From NCBI RefSeq assembly GCF_039529775.1, contig NZ_BAAANL010000007.1, positions 222,409-286,408 of the forward strand: 64,000 nucleotides of DNA. The letters are read 5' to 3'. The position numbers were made by a program, and so were the translations under genes. This DNA comes from Myceligenerans crystallogenes. Its GTDB lineage: Bacteria > Actinomycetota > Actinomycetes > Actinomycetales > Cellulomonadaceae. The notes under the pieces are model-generated. The model had not been told where the DNA came from and did no database searches. It saw only the letters and a list, made by a program, of their open reading frames with translations. Below, one piece after another: positions 9,669-18,465 of the stretch (position 1 is the first letter of the stretch; each line of letters starts with the position of its first letter).

Positions 9669-9693
9669 CCGGGCCCCTCGCCCAGCGGCCCGG
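9669..9693. terminator. Short hairpin between two convergent GNAT genes
   Basis: CCGGGCC (9669-9675) pairs with GGCCCGG (9687-9693) in the 56-bp gap between the two convergent stops. It is a weak, T-tract-free terminator candidate. Confidence 0.4.
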
Positions 9694-9720
9694 GCTCCGG
9701 CCCGCGACGTGCCCGGCAGG

Positions 9721-10245
9721 TCAGAGATCCTTCCCGTACCAGTGCTCCGCGTACGGCCCGTCGTCGAACGGCGCGATCTCGTCGTAGCCGAGCCGGCGGT
9801 ACAGGGCTCGTGCCTCCACGAGGTCGCGGCGCGTGTCCAGCACCATCCGCGTGGCGCCCAGCTCGCGCGCGACCTGCTCGACGGCGGCCACCAGAAACGC
9901 CGCTCCCCCGCGCCCCCGGTAGGCCGGCCGCAGGAAGACGCGCTTGAGCTCCGCCGTGGTCGCGTCCCTGAGCCGTGTGCCCGCCATGCCGGCCGGTTCC
10001 CCGTCGCACCGCACGACGAGCAGCACGCCCGCGGGCGGCACGAGCCCGTCGCCCGTGTCGGCCGCGATCTCACGCTCCAGGTCCGCGGGATCCGTGTCGG
10101 TACCGTGCTCGCGCTGGTGCCAGCGGTCGCTGACCTCGGTGTAGTACTCGCGCCAGAGGGCGCGGGCCACGGCGGAGGTGAGCGGTTCGGCGGTGAAGCT
10201 CCAGGCCGGCTGCGCGCCCCCGGCCCTGTCGTCGGTGGGGTTCAT
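9721..10245 (-). CDS. GNAT family N-acetyltransferase
   Basis: A 174-aa GNAT enzyme. The cofactor loop RGRGGAAFLVAAVEQ lies at about residues 118-132 and is followed by LDTRRDLVEARALYRRLGY, the usual C-terminal strand-helix. The N-terminal region (about 10-50) is extended compared with minimal GNATs. Its ATG overlaps the TGA of the upstream HAD phosphatase (ATGA at 10242-10245). The two are therefore translationally coupled, which suggests a shared physiological role. The substrate is not apparent. Confidence 0.87.
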   Translation of the reverse strand: MNPTDDRAGGAQPAWSFTAEPLTSAVARALWREYYTEVSDRWHQREHGTDTDPADLEREIAADTGDGLVPPAGVLLVVRCDGEPAGMAGTRLRDATTAELKRVFLRPAYRGRGGAAFLVAAVEQVARELGATRMVLDTRRDLVEARALYRRLGYDEIAPFDDGPYAEHWYGKDL

Positions 10246-10928
10246 GCCGTCAGCAGCCCCCGCAGTTCCCCGGCGGAGCCGACGACGACGGCCGCGCCCG
10301 CCTCCTCGAGCTCGCCCGGGCTGCCGTAGCCCCAGGCGACGCCGATCGTCGGGATCCCGTTGGCCGCGGCCGCGCGGACGTCGTGCTCCCGGTCGCCGAC
10401 CATCACCGCGGCCGCGCCCGCCTGGTCGCCGCCGGACGCCGCGAGGGCCCGCGCGATCACCTTCTCCTTGCCCTCGTGGTTGCCCGCCCCTTCCATGGCC
10501 GGGCCGAACACGCCGGCGATCCCGCCGCTGAGGTAGGCGTCGAGCCCGAAGTGCCGCACCACCTGCTCCGCGTAGGGCTGCGGCTTGGCGGTCGCGACGA
10601 CCCGGGTGACCCCCACGTCGGCGAGCGCGGTCAGGAGCTCGGGGACGCCGTCGAACACGGAGTTGTCGAGCATGCCGCCGCCCTCGTACTCGCGCCGGTA
10701 CACCTCGATCGCGGCCTCGGCCTGCTCGTGGGTGAGCCCGGACCGGTGGAACGACAGGCCCAGCGGCGGTCCGACGAACCCGCGCAGGTGCTCGTCGTCG
10801 GGCACCGGCAGGCCGATCTCGGCGAACGCGACGCGCAGCGACGCGAGCACGCCGGGCGCGGAGTCGGTGAGGGTGCCGTCGAGGTCCAGAAGGACGTGCG
10901 TGGGGCGGGAGGGCAAGGCGATCGTCAC
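10242..10928 (-). CDS. HAD-superfamily phosphatase (Gph-like)
   Basis: A 228-aa HAD hydrolase of the phosphoglycolate-phosphatase-like branch. Motif I is DLDGTLTD (about residues 12-19), with a helical cap domain after it. Motif II is the Thr in RVVATAKPQ, motif III a Lys in the HEGKEKV region, and motif IV is VGDREHD. The GTG at 10928 is chosen because TACGCT lies exactly 6 nt before it (10935-10940), a leaderless promoter, and because upstream codons lack HAD similarity. It is the first gene of a two-gene operon with the GNAT. The exact phosphate ester hydrolysed is unknown. Confidence 0.88.
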   Translation of the reverse strand: MTIALPSRPTHVLLDLDGTLTDSAPGVLASLRVAFAEIGLPVPDDEHLRGFVGPPLGLSFHRSGLTHEQAEAAIEVYRREYEGGGMLDNSVFDGVPELLTALADVGVTRVVATAKPQPYAEQVVRHFGLDAYLSGGIAGVFGPAMEGAGNHEGKEKVIARALAASGGDQAGAAAVMVGDREHDVRAAAANGIPTIGVAWGYGSPGELEEAGAAVVVGSAGELRGLLTA

Positions 10929-11106
10929 GACGCCAGCGTAGATGTCCGACGACGCCCGCCGCCCGGAAATTCCGTGCGTCCTGTGGATGGCGGACGACGT
11001 CGGCGGCCGTTCGCGGGAACGGCTCCGCGCCCGGCAGCGGGTCCGTGCCGGGGCGCAGGTCGTGGCTGTGATCCGTGACACGGGGGCCCGTGTCGGTCAC
11101 GGAGCG

Positions 11107-11112
11107 TAGGGT
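11107..11112 (+). promoter_or_regulatory. -10 element of leaderless fgd
   Basis: TAGGGT is followed by 6 nt and then the GTG start at 11119, so transcription should begin at or next to the start codon. The promoter is back-to-back with the HAD gene promoter. Confidence 0.6.
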
Positions 11113-11118
11113 CGCGTT

Positions 11119-12120
11119 GTGACTCTCAAGATCGGCTACAAGGCATCAGCGGAGCAGTTCGGGCCCCGGGACCTCGTGGACTTCACGGTCCTCGCGGAGG
11201 AGACCGGGCTGGACAGCGCGTGGATCTCGGACCACTTCCTGCCGTGGCGGGAGAAGGGCGGGCACGCGCCGTCGTCCCTGGCATGGCTGGGCGCGGCGGG
11301 CGAGCGGACCGAGCGCATCACGCTCGGCACGAGCGTGCTGACGCCCACGTTCCGGTACAACCCCGCGGTGATCGCGCAGACGTTCGCGACGCTCGCGCTG
11401 CTGACCGAGGGGCGCGTGATCCTCGGTGTCGGCACGGGCGAGGCCCTGAACGAGATCGCGGTGAGCGGTATGGAGTGGCCGGAGATGAAGGAGCGGTTCG
11501 CGCGGCTGCGCGAGTCGGTGCAGCTGATACGGCGGCTGTGGACCGAGGAGTCGGTGGACTTCGACGGCGAGTACTACACGCTGGTGGGGGCCACGATCTA
11601 CGACCGGCCCGAGACGCCGGTGCCGGTGTACGTCGCGGCGGGCGGGCCGATGGTGGCGCGGTACGCGGGGCGCGCGGGTGACGGGTTCATCTGCACGTCC
11701 GGCAAGGGCATGGAGCTGTACACGGAGAAGCTGCTGCCGGGCGTCGCGGAGGGCGCGGCCCAGGCGGAGCGCGACGTCGCGGGGATCGACAAGGTGCTGG
11801 AGCTGAAGATCTCCTACGACCGCGATCCGGCCGCCGCTCGGGAGAACACGCGGTTCTGGGCGCCGCTGTCGCTGACGCCGGAGCAGAAGCACAGCGTGAC
11901 GTCGGCCGCGGAGATGGAACGGCTCGCGGACGAGCTGCCGATCGAGCAGATCGCGAAGCGCTGGATCGTGGCGTCGGAGCCCGAGGAGGCCGTCGAGATG
12001 ATCCGGCCGTACGTCGACGCGGGGCTGAACCACCTGGTGGTGCACGGGCCGGGACACGACCAGCGGCGGTTCCTGACGCAGTTCGGCGAGGACGTGCTGC
12101 CGCTGCTGAAAGCGCTCTGA
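11119..12120 (+). CDS. fgd: F420-dependent glucose-6-phosphate dehydrogenase
   Basis: A 333-aa luciferase-like TIM-barrel oxidoreductase. It oxidises glucose-6-phosphate to 6-phosphogluconolactone and reduces coenzyme F420, supplying F420H2. Near-identical blocks to mycobacterial FGD are visible: GYKASAEQFGPR, SDHFLPW (active-site Asp-His and Trp), TSVLTPTFRYNPAV, GVGTGEALNEIA (with the conserved active-site Glu), ENTRFWAPLSLTPEQKHS and PIEQIAKRWIVAS. The length matches the family. It implies that the organism makes F420. GTG 11119 is supported by the spaced -10 and by alignment of the N-terminus. Confidence 0.95.
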   Translation: MTLKIGYKASAEQFGPRDLVDFTVLAEETGLDSAWISDHFLPWREKGGHAPSSLAWLGAAGERTERITLGTSVLTPTFRYNPAVIAQTFATLALLTEGRVILGVGTGEALNEIAVSGMEWPEMKERFARLRESVQLIRRLWTEESVDFDGEYYTLVGATIYDRPETPVPVYVAAGGPMVARYAGRAGDGFICTSGKGMELYTEKLLPGVAEGAAQAERDVAGIDKVLELKISYDRDPAAARENTRFWAPLSLTPEQKHSVTSAAEMERLADELPIEQIAKRWIVASEPEEAVEMIRPYVDAGLNHLVVHGPGHDQRRFLTQFGEDVLPLLKAL

Positions 12121-12165
12121 GGCGGCGGCCGGAGGGCTGACGCTCTCGCCCCGGGCAACCCCGCC

Positions 12166-12192
12166 GGCCCGCCGCACGATCGGCGGCGGGCC
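12166..12192. terminator. Hairpin between fgd and the YhhN gene
   Basis: GGCCCGCCG (12166-12174) pairs with CGGCGGGCC (12184-12192) around a 9-nt loop, in the 167-bp gap between convergent stops. The remainder of the gap is low-complexity GC repeat. Confidence 0.6.
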
Positions 12193-12287
12193 TGGCGACG
12201 GCGGGCCGGAAGGCAGCGGGCCGGGCGGCGGCGGGCGCTGCCCCGGCCCGCGAGCACGCCGCTCCCGGGCCGGCGCGGAGCGTCCCG

Positions 12288-13181
12288 TCAGCGCAGCACG
12301 CGCCGCAGCACGCCCACGACGATCAGCGCCTGCGCCACCCCGTAGGTGGTCATGACCAGCACGCCGGACCACATCGCGAACGGCTCCCACATCACCGCGG
12401 CCGTGAAGCTCGTCAGGGCGATCACGGCGTCGGACACCAGGAAGACGATCGCGCCGATGCCCGCGAGCCGGTGCACGCCCCACGCGAGGATCGCCATGGT
12501 GCAGATCACCGCGCAGTACACGATCAGCCCGGCGAGGTACGCCGCCCCGGACGCGCCGCTCGCCACCAGCTGGGGAGCGCAGGCCCCCACGACCGCGAGC
12601 CCCACGACGCCGTACGCCGCCACGACCGGCACCCGCCGCACGGGCGAGGACGCCGCGAACGGCCGGAACGCGAGCACGTACGCCACCTGGGCCAGCAGGA
12701 ACGGCCCGATCATGGCCAGGAACGTGAGGTCCGGCGGCACGAGACCGGGCGCCGTGTCCCCGGCCCAGCCCAGGCCGAGCGCCAGGAACACCAGCAGCAC
12801 GAGCCGCGGCCGCTCCCTCGGCTTGCCCGCGAGCCGGTACGGCGGCGTGGCCAGGAAGAACGTCAGTGCCAGCAGCGGCATCATCACGGACTGCGTGACC
12901 CGCGGCAGATCGACGCCGACGCCCGCCACCACGACCGGATCCAGCAGCCCGAGATACGGCATGACCAGCACCAGGTGCGCCAGCGTGACCAGCACGTACG
13001 CCGCGCCCGCCAGCCGTGCGGCCCGGGTGGGCAGCAGCCGGTCCACCGCGAGCCGGGCCCGCTCGCGCCGGTCCCCCACCCAGCCCGGCAGCACGGGCGT
13101 ACCGACCGGTCCGTCCTCGGCGTCGTCAGGAATCCGCCCCGGCCGGTCGTCCCCGGGCTCGTGCACGTCGTCGTACCTCAC
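12288..13181 (-). CDS. YhhN/lysoplasmalogenase-family membrane protein
   Basis: A 297-aa integral membrane protein with a soluble, acidic N-terminal tail of about 55 residues followed by about eight hydrophobic helices. The layout and patches such as ALGLGWAGD, AQVAYVLAF and FLVSDAVIAL match the YhhN family. Eukaryotic members (TMEM86) hydrolyse lysoplasmalogen vinyl ethers, but bacterial roles are largely inferred. Start GTG 13181 is supported by TAGTCT 6 nt upstream (13188-13193). It is a single gene, divergent from nothing and followed by fgd in the opposite direction. Confidence 0.8.
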   Translation of the reverse strand: MRYDDVHEPGDDRPGRIPDDAEDGPVGTPVLPGWVGDRRERARLAVDRLLPTRAARLAGAAYVLVTLAHLVLVMPYLGLLDPVVVAGVGVDLPRVTQSVMMPLLALTFFLATPPYRLAGKPRERPRLVLLVFLALGLGWAGDTAPGLVPPDLTFLAMIGPFLLAQVAYVLAFRPFAASSPVRRVPVVAAYGVVGLAVVGACAPQLVASGASGAAYLAGLIVYCAVICTMAILAWGVHRLAGIGAIVFLVSDAVIALTSFTAAVMWEPFAMWSGVLVMTTYGVAQALIVVGVLRRVLR

Positions 13182-13220
13182 GTCCGGAGACTACTGCCCT
13201 TCACGCCGCGCGATCCGGAT

Positions 13221-14414
13221 TCACACCTCGATCGACCACATGCGCGAGCCGTCGAGCTTCTCGTAGCCCAGGCCGGCGTACAGGCCGAGCGCGCCGGTCG
13301 GGTTCGCGGTGTCCACGTCGAGCAGGGCGTATTGCATCCCGTCGCCGGCCATCGCACGCAGGCCCGCGGCGAGCGCCGCCCGCGCCAGGCCCCTGCCCCG
13401 GTAGGCGCGCCGCGCCCCGACGTTCTCCGAGTACCCGAACGTGAAGCCGCGCACTGCGAAGTCCTGCTCGTACCGTGCCGCCCAGTTGTAGGCGACGACG
13501 AGCGGCTGCCCGGCGCGGAGGGCCGCGGCGGTCTCCTCGTCGGTGTCGGGCGAGGCGAGCAGCGCGTCCACGTCCGGCGCGTCGTCGACCACCAGCCACG
13601 TCCACGGCGCCATGAACTGGTCGCGGTCCTCGGCCCAGGTCACCTGGCTCTGGGGCTGGCTGCCCCAGTGGTCGCGGAACGCGTCGTTCCGCGCGAGGCG
13701 CGCGGGTTCGTCGAGCTCGGGCGTCCAGGCCACGAGCCGCAGGCTGCTGCCCGACGACGACGGCGCGGCCGCGCCGGCGTGTGCGGACGACGCCGCGCCG
13801 GCCTCCTGACCGGGGATCACGGGTTCGGGGATCGGCTGCGCAAGGTCGCGGCCGAGGCACGAGTAGTAGCGCCGCACGGCGAACCCGGCGTGCTCGTAGA
13901 GACGGACCCGGGACGCGGGCGCGTCGTCCTCGGAGTGCACCGCGATCCAGGCCGGGACCCGCTCGCCCGCGAGGTGGGAGGTCGCGAGCTTCTGGCGGGC
14001 CCGCGCGATCCCCCAGGCCATCAGCTCACGGCCGATCCCCTCGCCCCGCCGGCCCGGGTGCACGCCACCCCAGACGAAGGCGCGGGCCGCGGTGCGGTCA
14101 CCGGGCCGGACGTCGGCCTGGGCGAAGGCGCGCAGGACGCCGTCGTCGTCGAACCCGAGCAGGAAATCGGCGTCGAGATCGCGGTAGCCGGCGGCGAGGG
14201 TCTCCTCGACCTCGTCGAGCGAGACCCGGAACGGCTCGCCGTCCGCGGCGGAGACCTGGTCCTGGAGTGCGTGGAGCGCGCCGGCGTCGTCACGACGCGC
14301 GCCGCGCCAGGTGAGGGCACCGGCGGTGACGGGCGGCAGGGTGGCGGGTGCGGCGGCGCGCTCGGCGACGGTCGTGGTCGGCAGGGCGGTTTCGACGGGC
14401 TCGGCGAGGCTCAT
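13221..14414 (-). CDS. Tandem-GNAT acetyltransferase (mycothiol synthase-like layout)
   Basis: A 397-aa protein with two GNAT domains. The first (about residues 30-180) carries HPGRRGEGIGRELM and the second (about 220-397) carries AYRGRGLARAALAAG and GLYAGLGYEKLDG. The two-domain layout resembles mycothiol synthase MshD and related acetyltransferases, but the sequence is not clearly MshD. The start is set at ATG 14414 because TACCGT lies exactly 6 nt before it (14421-14426). A GTG 36 nt further upstream (14450) is possible but has no signal. A Ser/Ala-rich linker near residue 210 joins the halves. Confidence 0.82.
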   Translation of the reverse strand: MSLAEPVETALPTTTVAERAAAPATLPPVTAGALTWRGARRDDAGALHALQDQVSAADGEPFRVSLDEVEETLAAGYRDLDADFLLGFDDDGVLRAFAQADVRPGDRTAARAFVWGGVHPGRRGEGIGRELMAWGIARARQKLATSHLAGERVPAWIAVHSEDDAPASRVRLYEHAGFAVRRYYSCLGRDLAQPIPEPVIPGQEAGAASSAHAGAAAPSSSGSSLRLVAWTPELDEPARLARNDAFRDHWGSQPQSQVTWAEDRDQFMAPWTWLVVDDAPDVDALLASPDTDEETAAALRAGQPLVVAYNWAARYEQDFAVRGFTFGYSENVGARRAYRGRGLARAALAAGLRAMAGDGMQYALLDVDTANPTGALGLYAGLGYEKLDGSRMWSIEV

Positions 14415-14608
14415 CCAGCCACGGTAATTCCCCGGCACCGGTGAGCTCACGCCATTTTCCGGGCATTGCCGAACCCGTGCGCGGACAGGCTCTCACCCTG
14501 CTGGGTTGCCCTGGCGTCTCATAGTCCAGGACGATACGTTCAGAAGAAATCGTCGATGTATGCTAGCCGCACCCCGGACGAGCCGGGGCGGAAATTCCGG
14601 GGTGAACC

Positions 14609-15025
14609 ATGGAACTCGGGCTGCTGGCCGGCGTCGTCGTGCTGAGCGTCGTGATCGGCGTCGTCTGGTCGCGGCGGCAGGGCGTCGTGCGCGGCCCCCG
14701 GGCCGACGGCGCCCAGGCGCCGGTGGACTGGGCGGGCCGCGGCGTGCTGCTCGGGGAACGGACGACGTTCGTGCAGTTCTCGGCTCAGGTGTGCGCGGCC
14801 TGCCGCTCGACGGCGCGCGTGCTGGGGACGATGTCGGCGCCGGGCAGCGGCGTGGCGCACCACGAGATCGACGTCGAGGACGACCTCGCTCTGACCGGCT
14901 CCCTCGGGATCCTGCGCACGCCGACCACGCTCGTGCTCGACGGCGACGGCCGCGAGGTGGCGCGGATGAGCGGCGCCGTGACGCCGGCCCAGGCCCGCGA
15001 GGCCCTGACGAGAGGAACGACATGA
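14609..15025 (+). CDS. Membrane-anchored thioredoxin-like protein
   Basis: A 138-aa protein. Residues 1-20 form one N-terminal transmembrane helix or uncleaved signal. A thioredoxin-fold domain follows, whose redox motif is CAAC (QVCAACRS, about residues 61-66), with a cis-Pro region in RTPTTLVLDG. It is shorter than a full TlpA. Its stop overlaps the ATG of the DUF4395 gene (ATGA), so the two are coupled and probably act as redox partners at the membrane. A -10-like TATGCT is at 14559-14564, and GGGGTGA acts as ribosome-binding site. Confidence 0.85.
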   Translation: MELGLLAGVVVLSVVIGVVWSRRQGVVRGPRADGAQAPVDWAGRGVLLGERTTFVQFSAQVCAACRSTARVLGTMSAPGSGVAHHEIDVEDDLALTGSLGILRTPTTLVLDGDGREVARMSGAVTPAQAREALTRGTT

Positions 15026-15486
15026 CCGCGGCGGAGCCGACACCGAAGACCCCCGGATCCATCGACCCGCGCGGCCCGCGCGTCGGCGCGGGGATCACGG
15101 CCGTCCTGCTCGCGGTCGTGATCGCGCTCGGCGGCACGCCCGCCGGGCTGATCCTGCTCACGATCGTCGCGCTGAGCTTCCTGCTCGGCACGATCCGCGG
15201 CGCCGAGGGCACCTGGCAGGGCTGGGTCTACCGCACCCTCGTGCGTCCCCGGCTCGGCGCCCCCGCCGAACTCGAGGACCGCCGGCCCCCGCGCTTCGCC
15301 CAGCTGATCGGCCTGATCGTGGCCGCCGTCGGCGTCGTCCTCGGCGTCGCCGGGCTGCTGACCGCGGTGCCGATCGCCGCCGCGGTGGCCCTGATCGCCG
15401 CTCTCCTGAACGCGGTCTTCGGCCTCTGCCTCGGCTGCGAGCTCTACCTCGTCCTGCGCCGCTGGAGCGTGATCCGCGCGGCATAA
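15022..15486 (+). CDS. DUF4395 membrane protein
   Basis: A 154-aa protein with about four transmembrane helices, matching DUF4395 in length and layout: two helices, a cytosolic loop with RPRLGAP, then two more. A C-x-x-C pair occurs in the last helix (GLCLGCELY, about residues 134-142). In Actinobacteria DUF4395 genes usually sit beside thioredoxin-like or sulfurtransferase genes, and here the ATG overlaps the thioredoxin stop. A role in membrane thiol exchange is inferred from the cysteines and the coupling. It is not demonstrated for the family. Confidence 0.85.
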   Translation: MTAAEPTPKTPGSIDPRGPRVGAGITAVLLAVVIALGGTPAGLILLTIVALSFLLGTIRGAEGTWQGWVYRTLVRPRLGAPAELEDRRPPRFAQLIGLIVAAVGVVLGVAGLLTAVPIAAAVALIAALLNAVFGLCLGCELYLVLRRWSVIRAA

Positions 15487-15588
15487 CGCGCGCGACGGAC
15501 CGGACCCGGATACACGTTCAGTACTGCCGGGCCGGCTGCGGCGCCGGCAGGGTCGCCTGGCGCCGCATACCTGCGGAAAGATCGCCTG

Positions 15589-16557
15589 ATGAACCTCACT
15601 CCTGACCAGACCGACCGAGCCCGCGGCGTCCTCCTCGCCGCGGCCTGCGGGGACGCCCTCGGCGCGGGCTACGAGTTCGGGTCCGCACCCTTGGGCGACC
15701 ACCCGGAGATGATCGGTGGCGGCCTGGGCGACTTCGCCCCCGGCGAATGGACCGACGACACGTCGCAGCTGTACGCGATCGCACTGGTCGCGGCCACCGG
15801 CGCCGACCTGCGCACGTCCGGCGCGCTGGACGATGTCGCGGCCGGGTTTCTCCGCTGGTACGCGGGCAACCCGCCCGACGTCGGCATCCAGACGAGCCAG
15901 ATCCTTGCGGCGGCCGCGCCGACGCCGTCGGCCGCCGCCATGACCCGGCACGCGGCGGACCACTTCGCGCGCACCGGCCGGGCGGGCGGAAACGGGTCGC
16001 TGATGCGTACCGCACCGGTCGCGCTGGCACACCTGGACGACCCGCGGGCGCTTGTCGAGGCGGCGACGGCGGTTTCCGCGCTGACGCACGCCGACCCGCA
16101 GGCGATGCAGGCCTGTGCCCTGTGGTGCCTGGCGATCCGGGAGAGCGTCCTGAGCGGCCGGCTGCCCGATCTGCGGTCGCTCGTGGCGTACCTGCCCGAG
16201 TCCTCACACACGTTCTGGAACGAGCGGATCACCGAGGCCGAGGCGTCCGAGCCCGGGCGCTTCCGCCCCAACGGGTGGGCCGTGGCCGCGTTGCAAGCAG
16301 CCTGGTCCGCGATCGTCCGCACCCCTGTGCCCGACGCCGGACCAGCCGGCCACCTGGTCGCCGCCCTGGAGACCGCCATCCGGATCGGCGACGACACCGA
16401 CACCGTGGCAGCCATCGCCGGAGCACTCCTCGGCGCCCGCTGGGGCGCGTCGGCAGTGCCCGGCGAGTGGCGCCGCATCGTGCACGGCTGGCCGGGCGAC
16501 ACCGCCGACGGGTTGGTCCGGCTCGCGCACCTCGCCGTCGACCCGAGCGAGCGGTGA
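15589..16557 (+). CDS. ADP-ribosylglycohydrolase (DraG/ARH) family protein
   Basis: A 322-aa all-helical, binuclear Mg/Mn hydrolase of the DraG/ARH type. These enzymes remove ADP-ribose from proteins or other acceptors, or hydrolyse related compounds. The metal-binding motifs are complete: GDALGAGYEF near residue 18, WTDDTSQ (about 52-58) and IGDDTDTVAAIAGALLGARWG (about 265-285, with the DDTD ligands). There is no signal peptide. GGAAAG lies about 8 nt upstream of the ATG. It stands alone, so its target is not indicated by context. Confidence 0.9.
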   Translation: MNLTPDQTDRARGVLLAAACGDALGAGYEFGSAPLGDHPEMIGGGLGDFAPGEWTDDTSQLYAIALVAATGADLRTSGALDDVAAGFLRWYAGNPPDVGIQTSQILAAAAPTPSAAAMTRHAADHFARTGRAGGNGSLMRTAPVALAHLDDPRALVEAATAVSALTHADPQAMQACALWCLAIRESVLSGRLPDLRSLVAYLPESSHTFWNERITEAEASEPGRFRPNGWAVAALQAAWSAIVRTPVPDAGPAGHLVAALETAIRIGDDTDTVAAIAGALLGARWGASAVPGEWRRIVHGWPGDTADGLVRLAHLAVDPSER

Positions 16558-16584
16558 GCGACGCGATCATCCGCTCCCTCGGGC

Positions 16585-16595
16585 GAAACGTTTTC
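16585..16595. promoter_or_regulatory. LacI-family-like operator upstream of the LPMO gene
   Basis: GAAACGTTTTC is an imperfect palindrome centred on a CG step, as in many LacI-family operators controlling sugar genes. It lies 87 bp before the LPMO start, just upstream of a possible -10 (TAGGCT, 16601-16606). It is a single occurrence, so the call is weak. Confidence 0.3.
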
Positions 16596-16681
16596 ACCCC
16601 TAGGCTCTGCCAGGTATGTGGACATACGGTCACGGCGCACAGGACAGATCCATCGGACTACCCGATTGAGGTGACCCGAAC

Positions 16682-17566
16682 ATGAGATCCATCGCGCTAC
16701 CCCGCACCCCGCGGTCCGTCGCCGGGCGGTTGCTGCTGACCGTTCTGGCGGTCCTCGCCCTCGCGTTCACGGTGCTCGTCGCCGCGCCGCAGCCGTCCGC
16801 CGAGGCTCACGGGTGGATCGTCAGCCCGGCCAGCCGCCAGGACCTCTGCTACACCGGCGCGGTCAGCAACTGCGGCCCGGTCCAGTACGAGCCCTGGAGC
16901 GTCGAGGCTCCCAAGGGTTCGACGCAGTGCTCCGGAGGCGGCCGCTTCCGCGAGCTCGACAACGAGTCCATCGCCTGGCCGCGCCAGGCGGTCAGCACCA
17001 ACCAGACGTTCACCTGGGACATCGTGGCCAACCACGCGACGTCGACCTGGGAGTACTTCGTGGACGGCCGGTTGCACACGACCATCAACGACGGCGGGAA
17101 GCTCCCGCCTGACACGGTCACGCACCAGATCTCGAACCTGCCGACGGGCAACCACAAGATCTTCGTCCGGTGGAACATCGCCGACACGGTCAACGCGTTC
17201 TACGCCTGCATCGACGCGTACATCACGCCCGGCGGCGCTCCGGCACCGACGACGGCCCCGCCCACGACCACCCCGCCCCCGACGGGCGGCAGCGGCAGCT
17301 GCACAGCGGCCCTGACGGTCGCCAACTCGTGGTCCGGCGGCTACCAGGCCAGCGTCACGGTGACGGCCGGCTCGAGCGGCGTCGACGGCTGGACGACGAC
17401 GCTTCCGTCGGGTGTGTCGATCACCCAGGTCTGGAACGGCAGCGCGAACGGGAACACCGTCAGCGACGTCGGCTGGAACGGGAAACTCGGCGCCGGGCAG
17501 TCGACGACGTACGGGTTCATCGCGAACGGCAGCCCGCCGTCGAGCGCGGTGTCGTGCAGCAGCTGA
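16682..17566 (+). CDS. Secreted AA10 lytic polysaccharide monooxygenase with CBM2
   Basis: A 294-aa secreted copper enzyme that oxidatively cleaves chitin or cellulose. The signal peptide ends at AEA, exposing His43 as the mature N-terminus (HGWIVSP). His118 in VANHATS completes the copper histidine brace. The AA10 domain (43-185) is followed by a Pro/Thr linker (about 185-203) and a family 2 carbohydrate-binding module (about 206-294, with conserved Trp in NSWSGGY, DGWTT, QVWNG and VGWNG). GAGGTGA precedes the ATG. The substrate (chitin or cellulose) cannot be assigned from motifs alone. Together with GH30 and GH87 it points to a saprophytic lifestyle. Confidence 0.94.
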   Translation: MRSIALPRTPRSVAGRLLLTVLAVLALAFTVLVAAPQPSAEAHGWIVSPASRQDLCYTGAVSNCGPVQYEPWSVEAPKGSTQCSGGGRFRELDNESIAWPRQAVSTNQTFTWDIVANHATSTWEYFVDGRLHTTINDGGKLPPDTVTHQISNLPTGNHKIFVRWNIADTVNAFYACIDAYITPGGAPAPTTAPPTTTPPPTGGSGSCTAALTVANSWSGGYQASVTVTAGSSGVDGWTTTLPSGVSITQVWNGSANGNTVSDVGWNGKLGAGQSTTYGFIANGSPPSSAVSCSS

Positions 17567-17581
17567 TGGCTTGACGAAAGG

Positions 17582-17607
17582 CCCCGGCCCCCGCGAGAGG
17601 GCCGGGG
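17582..17607 (+). terminator. Hairpin terminator after the LPMO gene
   Basis: CCCCGGCCC (17582-17590) pairs perfectly with GGGCCGGGG (17599-17607) with an 8-nt loop, 15 nt after the LPMO stop. Confidence 0.75.
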
Positions 17608-17670
17608 TCGCTCACCAGACATCGTCCGCGCCGCGTGAGACGGCCGAAGGGGCCCGCTCGGCCAGGCTCC

Positions 17671-18357
17671 TCATCCGGAACGCGAGGTCAGCAGCCGCCG
17701 AAGCAAGGAGCGGTGAACCAGTCGCCCGCCGTCGGCGATCCCCACGCCGCTCTCCGCCCTCTGCAGCCACTGCAGGTAGTGGTCGTAGAAGCTGTCGGAG
17801 ACCGGAAGAATCTCATGAGCCATCGTGCGAACGTGTCCCCGCTGCGGTCCGGAGACGACGAGCCAGGTCTCCCAGCCACAGCCCTGCTGTCCAAGGGGGA
17901 TACAGCCCCGGAACCGGCGTGAGAAGGCCTCCTCATCCAGGTCACGGAACGCCTCCTGCGCGGCGGCATGGCTCACGTCATCGGGGAAGTCGGCTCGTTG
18001 CGGTCCGACTTCGGGAACCTCGCTCCAGGCGTCGTCGACTTCTTCCGCGGTCAGCGCGGACCGGTGGATCTCGTCCAGGAGGGTGTCGACGTGGCCCCAG
18101 TGCCAGATCCCGCGTTCCTTGCGTAGGACCTCCATGCCGTAGCCGGGACCCGCGCCACCTGCGCCCACCTCGACCAGGAACGAGCGGTACTCCTCCGGGA
18201 GCGCGGCACCGAACTGTGCCTCTGCTTCTCGAACTTGCTCCATGGTCAGGGGCGGCGCCAGAACGAATCGATGACCACTGGCACCGAAGGTCGCCAGACT
18301 CCGGTCGCGTCGTCGCAGCCGCGAGACCCGCTCGCGCACACCATGCCAGTTCGCCAT
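17671..18357 (-). CDS. SMI1/KNR4-like (SUKH) family protein
   Basis: A 228-aa soluble protein with the hallmarks of the SMI1/KNR4/SUKH fold: VREAEAQFGAALPEEYRSFLVEVGAGGAGPGYGMEV (about residues 40-75), then an acidic middle and CGWETWLVVSGPQRGHV. SUKH proteins are often immunity proteins against contact-dependent or secreted nuclease toxins, but many are orphan genes. No toxin gene lies next to it here. The start ATG 18357 is preferred because MANWHGV begins the conserved part and GGGTGAG lies just before it. A longer reading to 18456 is possible. Confidence 0.75.
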   Translation of the reverse strand: MANWHGVRERVSRLRRRDRSLATFGASGHRFVLAPPLTMEQVREAEAQFGAALPEEYRSFLVEVGAGGAGPGYGMEVLRKERGIWHWGHVDTLLDEIHRSALTAEEVDDAWSEVPEVGPQRADFPDDVSHAAAQEAFRDLDEEAFSRRFRGCIPLGQQGCGWETWLVVSGPQRGHVRTMAHEILPVSDSFYDHYLQWLQRAESGVGIADGGRLVHRSLLRRLLTSRSG

Positions 18358-18465
18358 CTCACCCACTCGCGGTCGACATCGAAAGACGGCCCAGCCATTC
18401 GGCGCCGACGGGCACTCTCGATCCGCACCCGTCGTCGTCGAGCCGGCCTCGAGCACCGCAGCAAC

